Assembly (NCBI GenBank): GCA_009861545.1
Contig: VXME01000135.1
Location: 44,356 to 108,355, forward strand
Source: Acidobacteriota bacterium
Lineage (GTDB): Bacteria; Acidobacteriota; Vicinamibacteria; Vicinamibacterales; UBA8438
Length of the DNA: 64,000 nt
Direction: 5' to 3'
Part shown: positions 1 to 7,681 of the stretch, piece by piece
Layout of the letters: every line of letters starts with the position of its first letter
Position numbering within the stretch: the first letter of the stretch is position 1
Position numbers and translations under genes: made by a program
Notes under the pieces: generated by a model
What the model saw: the letters and a program-made list of their open reading frames with translations, nothing else
What the model was told of the DNA's origin: nothing
Database searches by the model: none

Positions 1-48
1 CACCACAGCACCGTCGAGTTGCTCCGCCGCCTGGGCGCCGGCGAGTAG
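1..48 (+). CDS. C-terminal tail of a gene entering from the left edge
   Basis: An open frame from base 1 reads HHSTVELLRRLGAGE and ends at a TAG at 46-48. Only 15 residues are visible, so no function can be assigned. The call rests on the open frame and on the next gene having its own ribosome-binding site 150 bp downstream. The other two frames are also short here, so the assignment is weak. Confidence 0.35.
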   Translation, partial: HHSTVELLRRLGAGE

Positions 49-208
49 CAAGTGTTCGGCGCTTCCTCTATCGCGCCAGCCACGCCGAGACATCGGCGAC
101 TCCGGTCTGTCGTTTCGTCCGGGCGGACGATGGGCCTGCCCGCCGGTCTAGACTGACCCCAGCGAAGGCGATCCAGGTGCGCAGCCCGTGCATCCGAAGG
201 AGAAGATC

Positions 209-793
209 ATGAGTGCAGCCATCGAACAGCTCGTCAGGCGCTACGAAGGCGGCGGAATGTCCCGTCGGGAGCTCGTGCTCGCCCTTTCCGCGCTGATGAT
301 GGCGCGCCCGGCGGGCGGCGCGGCGGCGCAGCAGGGCGCGGCTCCCGCGCCGATCCGCGTGCGCACCATGAATCACGTCACCCTCAGCGTCTCGGACGTG
401 CAGCGGTCGGTGGAGTTCTACCAGCGGGTGCTCGGACTGCCGCTCGTCACCACGCAGGGAACCGAGCGCGACTGGGACGCGCCCGCGGTGCCGGTACTGG
501 GCATCGGCGACGGCCCGCAGTTCATCGCGTTCTCGCAGGGGGACCGGCCGCACATCAACCACTACTGCCTCGGGATGGAGGGCTTCGACGCCGCCGAGAT
601 CGTCGCCCGGCTGGCCGAGCACGGCATCGAGGCGCGGGTGCGCATGCGCGCCGATTCCGATCCGCCGGCCGAAGAGCTGATATTTCCCGACCCGGACGGC
701 ATCCCCGTGCAGATCCAGGACGTGAGCTACTGCGGCGGTTCCGGCAAGCTCGGCGACCTGTGCGATCCGGACGACCGCCCGCGCGTGCGGTGA
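209..793 (+). CDS. Tat-exported VOC (glyoxalase/bleomycin-resistance fold) family protein
   Basis: This 194-aa protein is a vicinal-oxygen-chelate metalloenzyme-fold protein carrying an export signal. I start it at the ATG at 209 because AAGGAG (197-202) lies just upstream; a GTG at 188 lacks such a site. Residues 18-40 hold a twin-arginine-like stretch (SRREL then LALSALMMA), suggesting Tat export of a folded, cofactor-loaded protein. The VOC domain begins near residue 54 with NHVTLSVSDVQRSVEFYQRVLG, whose His is the usual first metal ligand. A second His-rich segment (HINHYC) and a terminal PDGIPVQIQD follow. In many VOC enzymes the position in this last strand is Glu; here it is Gln, so the metal site may be incomplete. 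Substrate unknown. Confidence 0.85.
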   Translation: MSAAIEQLVRRYEGGGMSRRELVLALSALMMARPAGGAAAQQGAAPAPIRVRTMNHVTLSVSDVQRSVEFYQRVLGLPLVTTQGTERDWDAPAVPVLGIGDGPQFIAFSQGDRPHINHYCLGMEGFDAAEIVARLAEHGIEARVRMRADSDPPAEELIFPDPDGIPVQIQDVSYCGGSGKLGDLCDPDDRPRVR

Positions 794-800
794 GGCGCCG

Positions 801-923
801 ATGGCCGAACCGCTGAAGGAGACGGACTTGAAGGAGCTGCTGCTCGCGGCCGATGCCCGGACCGATGCGCTGACGCCGCCCCGGCAGGTTCATCGTCGTA
901 GGGTCCCGCCGGACCTCGAGTAA
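801..923 (+). CDS. Putative 40-aa micro-ORF, unknown function
   Basis: An ATG 7 bp after the VOC stop opens a 40-codon frame (MAEPLKETDLKELLLAADAR, then a proline- and arginine-rich tail) ending in TAA at 921-923. The amphipathic acidic N-terminal helix followed by a basic tail looks more like a real small protein than random translation, and its position suggests cotranscription with the VOC gene. No Shine-Dalgarno site is obvious, so translational coupling would be needed. No family recognised. Confidence 0.3.
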   Translation: MAEPLKETDLKELLLAADARTDALTPPRQVHRRRVPPDLE

Positions 924-950
924 CGACGGTCGCTGATGGGCGGAGGTTCC

Positions 951-2360
951 ATGCGCGCCATGCACGACGTCCCACGACGTACCTTGGTTATCGGGTGCCT
1001 TGCCCTGATGTTCGCCGCCCCCGCCGCCGCCCAGCCGGCGGAACAGGAGCTGCACCCGGACATCCAGCTGTTCCTGGACGCCGGCGTGCCGGGCGGGCCG
1101 CGTTCCCGGGACGCGTTCGAGCAGCTCGGTGCGCAGTGGCGTGACGCCTACGCCGGCATCGTCTGGGACCTGGCGTGGCTGCTGCGCCCGCCCGGGCAGG
1201 GGTTCGTCCACTTCTTCACGCTCATCGGCTTCCTGCAGGAGCAGACCGGGCAGCGCTTCGGAGGCGATCTGGCGGGCTGGCAGCAGTGGATCTGGTCTCT
1301 GCCCTACGACCCGCATCCCGACCACGGCTACTTCAAGGGACAGTGGTACAGCCGGATCGACCCGCGCTTCGCGGAGTTCTTCCCGCGGGGGGTGGCGTCG
1401 CGCATCCGGCTCGACGAGATCGAGTGGGGCGGGGTGGGGGTGAACGGCATACCGCCGCTGGAGTACCCCGCGCGGCTCGACGCCGCCGACGCGGGCTACC
1501 TGGCGGACGAGCACATCGTCTTCGGCATCGCGGTCGGCGGCGAGGCGCGCGCCTACCCGAAGCGCATCCTGGCCTGGCACGAAATGGCCCTCGACCGGCT
1601 GGGCGGCGAGGAGCTGACCATCGTCTACTGCACGTTGTGCGGGACCGTGATCCCGTTCGGTAGCGTGGCGGACGGCCGGCACCTGACGTTCGGGACGAGC
1701 GGGCTCCTCTATCGGTCGAACAAGCTGATGTTCGATCGCGAGACGAAGAGCCTCTGGAACACGTTCGAGGGGGTCCCGGTGGTCGGCGAGCTGGTCGGGA
1801 GCGGCCTGCGACTGAGCCCGCGCGCGGTGGTGACGACCACCTGGGGCGAGTGGCGGCGCCGGCATCCGGAGACCACCGTGCTGTCGCTCGATACCGGCCA
1901 CCGGCGCAACTATGCCGAGGGCGCCGCCTATCGGACCTACTTCGGCAGCGACGACCTGATGTTCGCGGTCTCGCGCCGCGACGCGCGCCTTCGGAACAAG
2001 GAGGAGGTGCTGGTCCTGCGTCTGCCGGATCCGGAACGCCCCGGCGAGCTGCTGCCGCTGGCCGTCACCGCGCGCTTCCTGTTGCGCAACCGTGTCTTCC
2101 ACCACGAGTTCGCCGGCCGCAACTTGGTGATCGTCACCAGCGAGCAGGGGGCCAACCGGGTGTACGACGCGGGAGCCGTGCGCTTCGAGCGCCTCGACGA
2201 CGGGCGTGCGGTAGACGCGGCCGGACGAGCCTGGCAGGTGTCCGAGGACGCGCTCGCGCGGGAGGACGACGCGGGCGTGCGTCTGGTCCGCGTCCCGGCC
2301 CAGCGCGCCTTCTGGTTCGGCTGGTACGCACAGTTTCCCGACACCGCGCTGGTCGACTGA
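951..2360 (+). CDS. Secreted DUF3179-domain protein
   Basis: The product is about 469 aa with a Sec signal peptide (basic start, then VIGCLALMFAAPAAAQ). I choose the ATG at 951 over 936 because GGAGG (942-946) sits just upstream of it. The C-terminal two thirds carry the marks of DUF3179: the Cys pair in YCTLCGT, then TFGTSGLLYRSNKLMFDRET, SLWNTFEG, a TTW..W...HP run, and LDTGHRRNYAEG. The family is widespread in Acidobacteriota and other marine or soil bacteria and has no settled biochemical role; the paired Cys suggests a metal or redox site. The N-terminal about 150 residues are a family-specific extension. Its stop is only 6 bp from the stop of the convergent TBDR pseudogene. Confidence 0.9.
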   Translation: MRAMHDVPRRTLVIGCLALMFAAPAAAQPAEQELHPDIQLFLDAGVPGGPRSRDAFEQLGAQWRDAYAGIVWDLAWLLRPPGQGFVHFFTLIGFLQEQTGQRFGGDLAGWQQWIWSLPYDPHPDHGYFKGQWYSRIDPRFAEFFPRGVASRIRLDEIEWGGVGVNGIPPLEYPARLDAADAGYLADEHIVFGIAVGGEARAYPKRILAWHEMALDRLGGEELTIVYCTLCGTVIPFGSVADGRHLTFGTSGLLYRSNKLMFDRETKSLWNTFEGVPVVGELVGSGLRLSPRAVVTTTWGEWRRRHPETTVLSLDTGHRRNYAEGAAYRTYFGSDDLMFAVSRRDARLRNKEEVLVLRLPDPERPGELLPLAVTARFLLRNRVFHHEFAGRNLVIVTSEQGANRVYDAGAVRFERLDDGRAVDAAGRAWQVSEDALAREDDAGVRLVRVPAQRAFWFGWYAQFPDTALVD

Positions 2361-2366
2361 AATCGA

Positions 2367-4403
2367 TCAGCCGCCGGACGCCCAGCCGTAGTTGATCCGC
2401 ACGTAGAAGAACGCGCCGTTGGCGCCGAACGGCGTCTGCACGCTGAAGCGGTTGCCCTTGGCGCGGGCAATCGGATTCTCTTCCGGGTCGTTGCCGAACG
2501 CGTTCTGGCCGCCGATGGTGAGGGTGGTCGACTCGCTGATCGCGTACGCGGCCTCGAGGTCGACCACCGCGTCGCCGTGGTAGACGTAGAGGTCCCGCGA
2601 GTCGAACCATTCGTCGTAGAGGTTGAACGCCCCCGCGTCGACCACCGCGCCGAGCGTGGTGCTGATCGACCGTTCCGGCTGCAGCGGCTCACCGCCGCGC
2701 AGCCCGGCAACTCGTGAGGTGGACGGGATGGTGCCGTTGTTGACCAGGTCCATCAGCTCGTGGTCGTACTCGGTCGAGACGTTGAAGGCGTTCTGCTGGC
2801 CCGGGGTCGGCGCCCGGAAGCCGCTGCTCGCGCTGGCTCGCAGCGCGGCGCCGGCGGCGAGGCGCAGGCGTCCGGAGAGCCTGCCGTTCGTGGTCGTGCC
2901 GAAGTCCTCGAAGTCCTCCAGGCGCAGCGCACCGCCCAACGACCACCCGTCGTCGCGGCCCCGCACCTCGATGTCGCCGTAGAGGGCCGTGTTGGCCCGG
3001 CTCCAGGCCCCCGCCGCGATCGGACTGAAACCGGGGAAGCCGTTCGAGCCGGCGCTGAAGCCCTGCGGCGCGTACGGGCCGATCTGCCACGACGGCTCGT
3101 CGCCCAGGCCGATCGTGAAGCGCTCGTCCCGCCACTCGGCGCCCCCGGCGAGGTGCACGCGATCGTTGACGGGAAAGCCGAGATCGACGTTGAGTCCGAT
3201 CTCGTCCTGCCGGTAGAGGCCGGGATCGAACATCGTCGGCGTCGCCGGCCCGAGCGAGGCGTTGACCGTGTCGTAGATGAAGAAATCCGCTTCGCTGGAG
3301 CCGGCGCTCGCGCTTGCGTCCCACAGGATGTGCCCGGCGAGTTGGCCGCGCAGGCCGACGACCAGCGACGCGTCGAGGACGTCGCCGCCGAATTGCGGCG
3401 TGAAGCCGCCGGGGAAGCGCTCCTGGAACGAGAAGCAGTGCGGATCCGCGAACACCTGTGCGAGGGCGGTCTGGTCGGGCCTTCCTGCCGAGACCGGCAC
3501 CGCCGGGGCAGCCGGCGGATCCGTCGAGGGTGCCGTCTCGTGCATCGAGCGCGTCGCCGATCAGCAGGCTCTGCCCCCGGTCGGCGCTGAACACCGCCGC
3601 CCGCGTGTTCGGATTGCGGAAGAAGAAACCGCTCTCCACCCGCCGGCTGGCGTAGTTGGCATGACCGTAGGCCTGCACGCCGCCGGCGAACAGGTGGCCG
3701 AAGTTGCCCCAGAGCTTGACGTTGTCGTCGATGGTGGGCGATCCCCAGATCTGGGCGGGGTCGGCCACGGCGTCGTTGCCCGCCGCGATCAGCAGCGCCG
3801 CGTCGTCCCGCTGCACGCTGCGGCTGGTCGGGGCGGTGTTGCCGTATTCCATGCTGAGGTTGGCGAAGCCGGTCTGCCCCAGCGGCAGCCCGACGTTGCC
3901 CGCCACGGTGTAGGCGCCGCCGTCGCCCGCGCCGTAGCCCCCGGTGTGCAGCTCGAGGCTGCCGCCGCTTCGATCGTCCTTGAGCTGGAAATTCAGCACC
4001 CCGGCGATGGCGTCCGAGCCGTACTGCGCCGCCGCGCCGTCCCGCAGTACCTCGATCTGCCGCAACGCGATGGACGGGATCGCGGAGATGTCCGGGCCCT
4101 GCGCCCCGTCGGATAAGCCGTTGCCGATCCAGGTGATGACCGCGCCCCGGTACCGGCGCTTGCCGTTGACCAGCACCAGCGTGTGGTTCGGCGCGAGGCC
4201 GCGCAGGTTGGCGGGGCGAATGATCCGGGCCGCGTCGCCCACCGGCTGCGGGTTGACGTTGAAGGAGGGGACCAGCGTCCGCAACTGATCCCCGACGTCC
4301 GTGCTGCCCTGGCTGACGACGTCCTCGTAGGGGATGGTGTCTATCGGGACCTGCGACTCGGTCACCGAGCGCGGCTGCGCCCGGCTGCCGACCACGACCA
4401 CCC
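2367..4403 (-). pseudogene. Decayed TonB-dependent receptor (5' loss, frameshift, internal deletion)
   Basis: This is a third paralogue of the intact receptors next to it, with three lesions. First, homology starts abruptly near 4403 at VVVGSRAQPRS, the segment just before the plug; the signal peptide and carboxypeptidase-regulatory domain are missing and an in-frame TAG lies directly upstream. Second, the reading frame shifts within the G4 run at 3505-3508: the upstream frame reads LDGSAGCP and the other frame continues PAVPVSAGRPDQTALAQ, matching the paralogue; removing one base restores the frame. Third, near 2600-2630 roughly 150 residues of beta-barrel are missing compared with the paralogue. 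The plug (QIEVLRDGAAAQYGSDAIAG) and last strand (FFYVRINYGW) are still recognisable. No functional product is expected. Confidence 0.9.
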
Positions 4404-4495
4404 GCTACGGTGCGAGGCCGAGTCTCGCGATCATCCTGGTCGTTGCAGGCCGGTTCACGCTGCGTACTGCTCCGATCGCCTTCGGCCGGCGCGCG

Positions 4496-7273
4496 CTAGC
4501 CGCCCCAGCCGTAGTTGAGCCGGGCGTAGTAGTACCCGCCGCTCAGGCCCCACGGCGTGAACTGGCTGTAGGGGAGGCCGAAGATCTCGGCGAACAGGTC
4601 CATCCGATCCGAGAAGGTGTCGGCGATGTTCTGGCCGCCGACCGACAGCGTCACGCCCTCGCCGAGCGGGATGCTGAGGTCGAGGTCGACGATGGAGCGG
4701 CCGTTCAGAAGCGGCGAGTCCGGACCGCGCACGAAGCGCGCGTCGAAGTGGTCGACCCACGAGCCGTAGTAGCTGAGGCGGCCGAGCAGGCGGACCCGCG
4801 CGAGCTGCTGGTTGAGCGCGATGCTCCAGCGCGTCTTCGGCACGCCGCGCTCGAGGCCGAGCACCTCGCCGGGGCCGAGCAGGTCGGTCTCCTTCGTCAC
4901 CGCGGTGTCGGTGTAGTTGAACGTGAAGTTCAGCACGGTGTCGCCCCCGAGATCCGGCGGCGTGTAAGTGGACACGATGTCCACGCCCTGGGTGCGGGTC
5001 TCGAAGTCGTTGATGAAGAACCGGAAGAAGGCCAGCGTGCCGGCCGAGGCAATGCCCTCCGACAGCAGCAGGGCGCGCTCGTCCTCGGTGAGCGTGAAGG
5101 TCTGCGACAGGGCGAGCCGGTCGGCGACGTCGACGCGGAAGTAGTCCGCGGTCAGCGTGAACGGCCCGTTGTCGGCTACCACGCCGGCCGTCGTGTTGAC
5201 CGACGTCTCCGGCTCGAGCGGCACCCCGCCCCGCAGAGTGGCGGCCAGGAAGGTGGACGGCACGTTGGCGCTGTCGACGAGCTGCAGGGTCTCGGGGTCG
5301 ATGGTCGTTTGCACGTTCAGCGTGTGCTGCTGGCCCGGCGTCGGTGCCCGGAACCCGGTGCTGACCCCGCCGCGCAGGGCGACATGGGGGGTCAGTGCGT
5401 AGCGGGCCGAGATCTTGCCGTTGGTGGTGGCGCCGAACAGGTCGAAGTGTTCCAGGCGCAGCGCGCCGCCGAAGGACCACCGGTCGTCTGGTTCCCGCAG
5501 CTCGAGGTCGCCGTAGACCGCGACGTTGCTGCGGTTCCAGGCCCCGGCGGTGTAGTCGGGGAAGCCGGGGAAGCCGTTGGAGCCGGAAACGAAGCCCTGC
5601 GCCGCATACGGACCCACCTCCCACGACGGCCGCCCGCCCGCCCCGATCGTGAACTTCTCGTCGCGCCACTCGGTGCCGGCCGCGAAGTTCACCATGTCGG
5701 AAGCGGCGTAGGAAACGTCGAAGTTGAGGTTGACCTCCTCCTGCTGGTAGAGGCCGGGGTCGAAGTCGCGCGGCGTGTCGAGGCCGAGTGAGGCGTTGAC
5801 CGTGTTCTGGAAGAAGAAGTCCGATTCGTGCGAGCCGTAGCTGGCGCTGGCGTCCCAGGTCAGGCCGCTGTCGGCGATTCGCCGCAGCCCCGCCACCGCC
5901 GACAGGTCGGTGACCACGCCCCCGAACCGCGGGGTGAAGCCGCCCGGCGCGATCTCCCGAAACGAGAAGCAGTTGGGGTTGGCCGCCACCTGCGCGAGGG
6001 CCGCCTGGTCCGGCACGTTGTCGGTGACGCGCACGACGGGACAGTTGGCAGAGCCCATGCCCTGCGCGGCGAGCCGGTCGCCGATGAGCAGGGTCTCGCC
6101 GCCGTCGAGGCTGTAGATGTTGGCGCGATTGTTGGGGTTCCGGAAGTAGAACCCCTCGGTCACCCGCTTGCTGGCGTAGTTGGTGTGGCCGTAGAACTGC
6201 AGGCCGCTGCCCAGCAGGCTGCCGAAGTTGCCGAACAGCTTCAGGTCGTCCTCGATGGTCGGGTTGCCCCAGATCTGCGCCGGGTCGGCGACGTCGGTGT
6301 TGCCGGCGGCGATGAGCGCCGCCGCGTCGGCGCGCTGCACGCTGCGGTTGGTCGGATCGGCGTTGCCGTACTCCAGGCTGAGGTTGGCGAAGCCGTTGGC
6401 GCCGACCGGCAGCCCGACGTTGCCGGCCACGCTGTAGGCGTCGCCGTCGCCGGCCCGGTAGGTGCCGGTGTTCAGCTCGAAGCTGCCCCCCGTCGGGTTG
6501 TCCTTGAGCAGGAAGTTGAGCACCCCGGCGATGGCGTCCGAGCCGTACTGCGCCGAGGCGCCGTCGCGCAGCACCTCCACCTGCCGCAGGGCGATGGTCG
6601 GGATGGTCGAGATGTCCGGTCCCTGCGAGCCGTCGGTCACGCCGGCGAACCAGGCGATGACCGACGAGCGGTGGCGCCGCTTGCCGTTGACCAGCACCAG
6701 CGTGTGGTCGTGCGCGAGGTTGCGGATGCTGGCCGGCCGCACGAGGGTGGCCGCGTCGCTGATCGGATGCGTGGCGACGTTGAACGAGGGAACCAGGGTC
6801 CGCAACTGGTAGTCGAGCGTCGTGAGGCCCTGGCTGGCGACGTCCTGGAAGGGAATGGCGTCGATCGGCACCTGCGATTCGGTCACCGATCGCGGCTGCG
6901 CGCGGCTGCCGACCACGACCACGCGCTCCTCCAGCTCCACCGCCAGCTCGACGTCGAGAGTGACCGTGGCTCCGGCGCCGACCTCGACGGCGTCGCGCAC
7001 GGTCTCTTGAAAGCCGGGCAGCGTGAACGTCACCGCGTAGGCGCCGGGCGGCAAGGGAATCGTGAACCGGCCGGCGCCGTCAGTGACGGCGGTTCCCGCC
7101 GGATTGCCGGCCGCGTCGCGCGCTTCCACGGTCACGCCGGGAAGAACGAAGCCCGTCGTGTCGGTGACCGTGCCGTGGACGGCGGCGTCCTGGGAGGAAG
7201 CCGCAATGGGCACCGAGAACACGCCCAGGATCAGACAGATCCACTCAATCCTGCGGTTCCGTCGGTGCATCAA
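4496..7273 (-). CDS. TonB-dependent receptor with carboxypeptidase-regulatory-like N-terminal domain
   Basis: A 925-aa outer-membrane receptor for TonB/ExbB/ExbD-driven uptake of a scarce ligand, not identifiable here. A signal peptide (IEWICLILGVFSVPIAASSQ) is followed by a CarboxypepD_reg/SusC-like beta-sandwich (GTVTDTTGFVLPGVTVEARD, GRFTIPLPPGAYAVTFTLPGF), a hinge with RVVVVGSRAQPRS, a plug (PIDAIPFQDV, RQVEVLRDGASAQYGSDAIAG) and a 22-strand-type barrel ending in YYYARLNYGWGG, with the usual terminal aromatic region. Repeated phrases such as SGSNGFPGFP and APTPGQQ are shared with the neighbouring paralogues, showing tandem duplication. AAAGGG lies upstream of the start, and promoter signals probably fall in the AT-rich stretch at about 7290-7330. 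Ligand unknown. Confidence 0.93.
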   Translation of the reverse strand: MMHRRNRRIEWICLILGVFSVPIAASSQDAAVHGTVTDTTGFVLPGVTVEARDAAGNPAGTAVTDGAGRFTIPLPPGAYAVTFTLPGFQETVRDAVEVGAGATVTLDVELAVELEERVVVVGSRAQPRSVTESQVPIDAIPFQDVASQGLTTLDYQLRTLVPSFNVATHPISDAATLVRPASIRNLAHDHTLVLVNGKRRHRSSVIAWFAGVTDGSQGPDISTIPTIALRQVEVLRDGASAQYGSDAIAGVLNFLLKDNPTGGSFELNTGTYRAGDGDAYSVAGNVGLPVGANGFANLSLEYGNADPTNRSVQRADAAALIAAGNTDVADPAQIWGNPTIEDDLKLFGNFGSLLGSGLQFYGHTNYASKRVTEGFYFRNPNNRANIYSLDGGETLLIGDRLAAQGMGSANCPVVRVTDNVPDQAALAQVAANPNCFSFREIAPGGFTPRFGGVVTDLSAVAGLRRIADSGLTWDASASYGSHESDFFFQNTVNASLGLDTPRDFDPGLYQQEEVNLNFDVSYAASDMVNFAAGTEWRDEKFTIGAGGRPSWEVGPYAAQGFVSGSNGFPGFPDYTAGAWNRSNVAVYGDLELREPDDRWSFGGALRLEHFDLFGATTNGKISARYALTPHVALRGGVSTGFRAPTPGQQHTLNVQTTIDPETLQLVDSANVPSTFLAATLRGGVPLEPETSVNTTAGVVADNGPFTLTADYFRVDVADRLALSQTFTLTEDERALLLSEGIASAGTLAFFRFFINDFETRTQGVDIVSTYTPPDLGGDTVLNFTFNYTDTAVTKETDLLGPGEVLGLERGVPKTRWSIALNQQLARVRLLGRLSYYGSWVDHFDARFVRGPDSPLLNGRSIVDLDLSIPLGEGVTLSVGGQNIADTFSDRMDLFAEIFGLPYSQFTPWGLSGGYYYARLNYGWGG

Positions 7274-7303
7274 GGCCCTTTCCCATGCAGCCGAAATTCG
7301 TGT

Positions 7304-7578
7304 CTACACTATCATTACATCGGCGTTTTCGCTAGTGGCTGCACGATTCCGCGACGCGAAGCAGGTCTGACCGTTGCCGAACACCGGGTTCCGGCGGGTG
7401 TTCGGCAGTCCCTGCTCGAGCGTCGCGGTGCGGAAGTCGTCGATGACAGAGCTCTGGAACCCGCCGCCGCGAGCCATCGCGACTGCGGACGTGGCCGGGA
7501 CGACGCCCTGGTTGGCCAACTGCCCGCCGATGAACGCGGTGGTCACGTTGAACGCGTTCTGCTGGCCGGCTGTTCGGC
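7304..7578 (-). pseudogene. Orphan internal fragment of a TonB-dependent receptor
   Basis: Read on the minus strand, this stretch encodes GQQNAFNVTTAF, then QLANQGVVPATSAVAMARGG, matching the barrel segment GQQN..NVTTEF...NNGTIPSTSPVAALRGG of the intact receptors on both sides. Nothing before or after the fragment resembles a receptor start or end, so it is a remnant of a further array copy. Towards 7304 the sequence drifts into AT-richer DNA that probably contains the promoter of the receptor starting at 7273. Confidence 0.75.
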
Positions 7579-7615
7579 TGACGGCATTCCGCGGTCCGAA
7601 CTGCCGGAATGCCGT
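7579..7615. repeat. Perfect 12-bp inverted repeat at the edge of the TBDR fragment
   Basis: GACGGCATTCCG (7579-7590) pairs perfectly with CGGAATGCCGTC (7604-7615) around a 13-base loop. It marks the point where recognisable receptor homology stops. It could be a terminator-like foldback, a REP-type element or the scar of a mobile element; there is no transposase nearby. Confidence 0.7.
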
Positions 7616-7640
7616 CTCCGATTCAGGGCTGCGGTCGAGG

Positions 7641-7674
7641 CCCGGACACCACGAACGTCGTCGTGGTGTCCGGG
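7641..7674 (-). terminator. Strong hairpin just after the TBDR stop at 7682
   Basis: CCCGGACACCACGA (7641-7654) and TCGTGGTGTCCGGG (7661-7674) form a perfect 14-bp stem with a 6-base loop, beginning 7 bp past the stop of the minus-strand receptor. There is no T-run after it in the direction of transcription, so it is either an L-shaped (tail-less) terminator or an mRNA 3' stabiliser. Confidence 0.7.
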
Positions 7675-7681
7675 GGCCACC

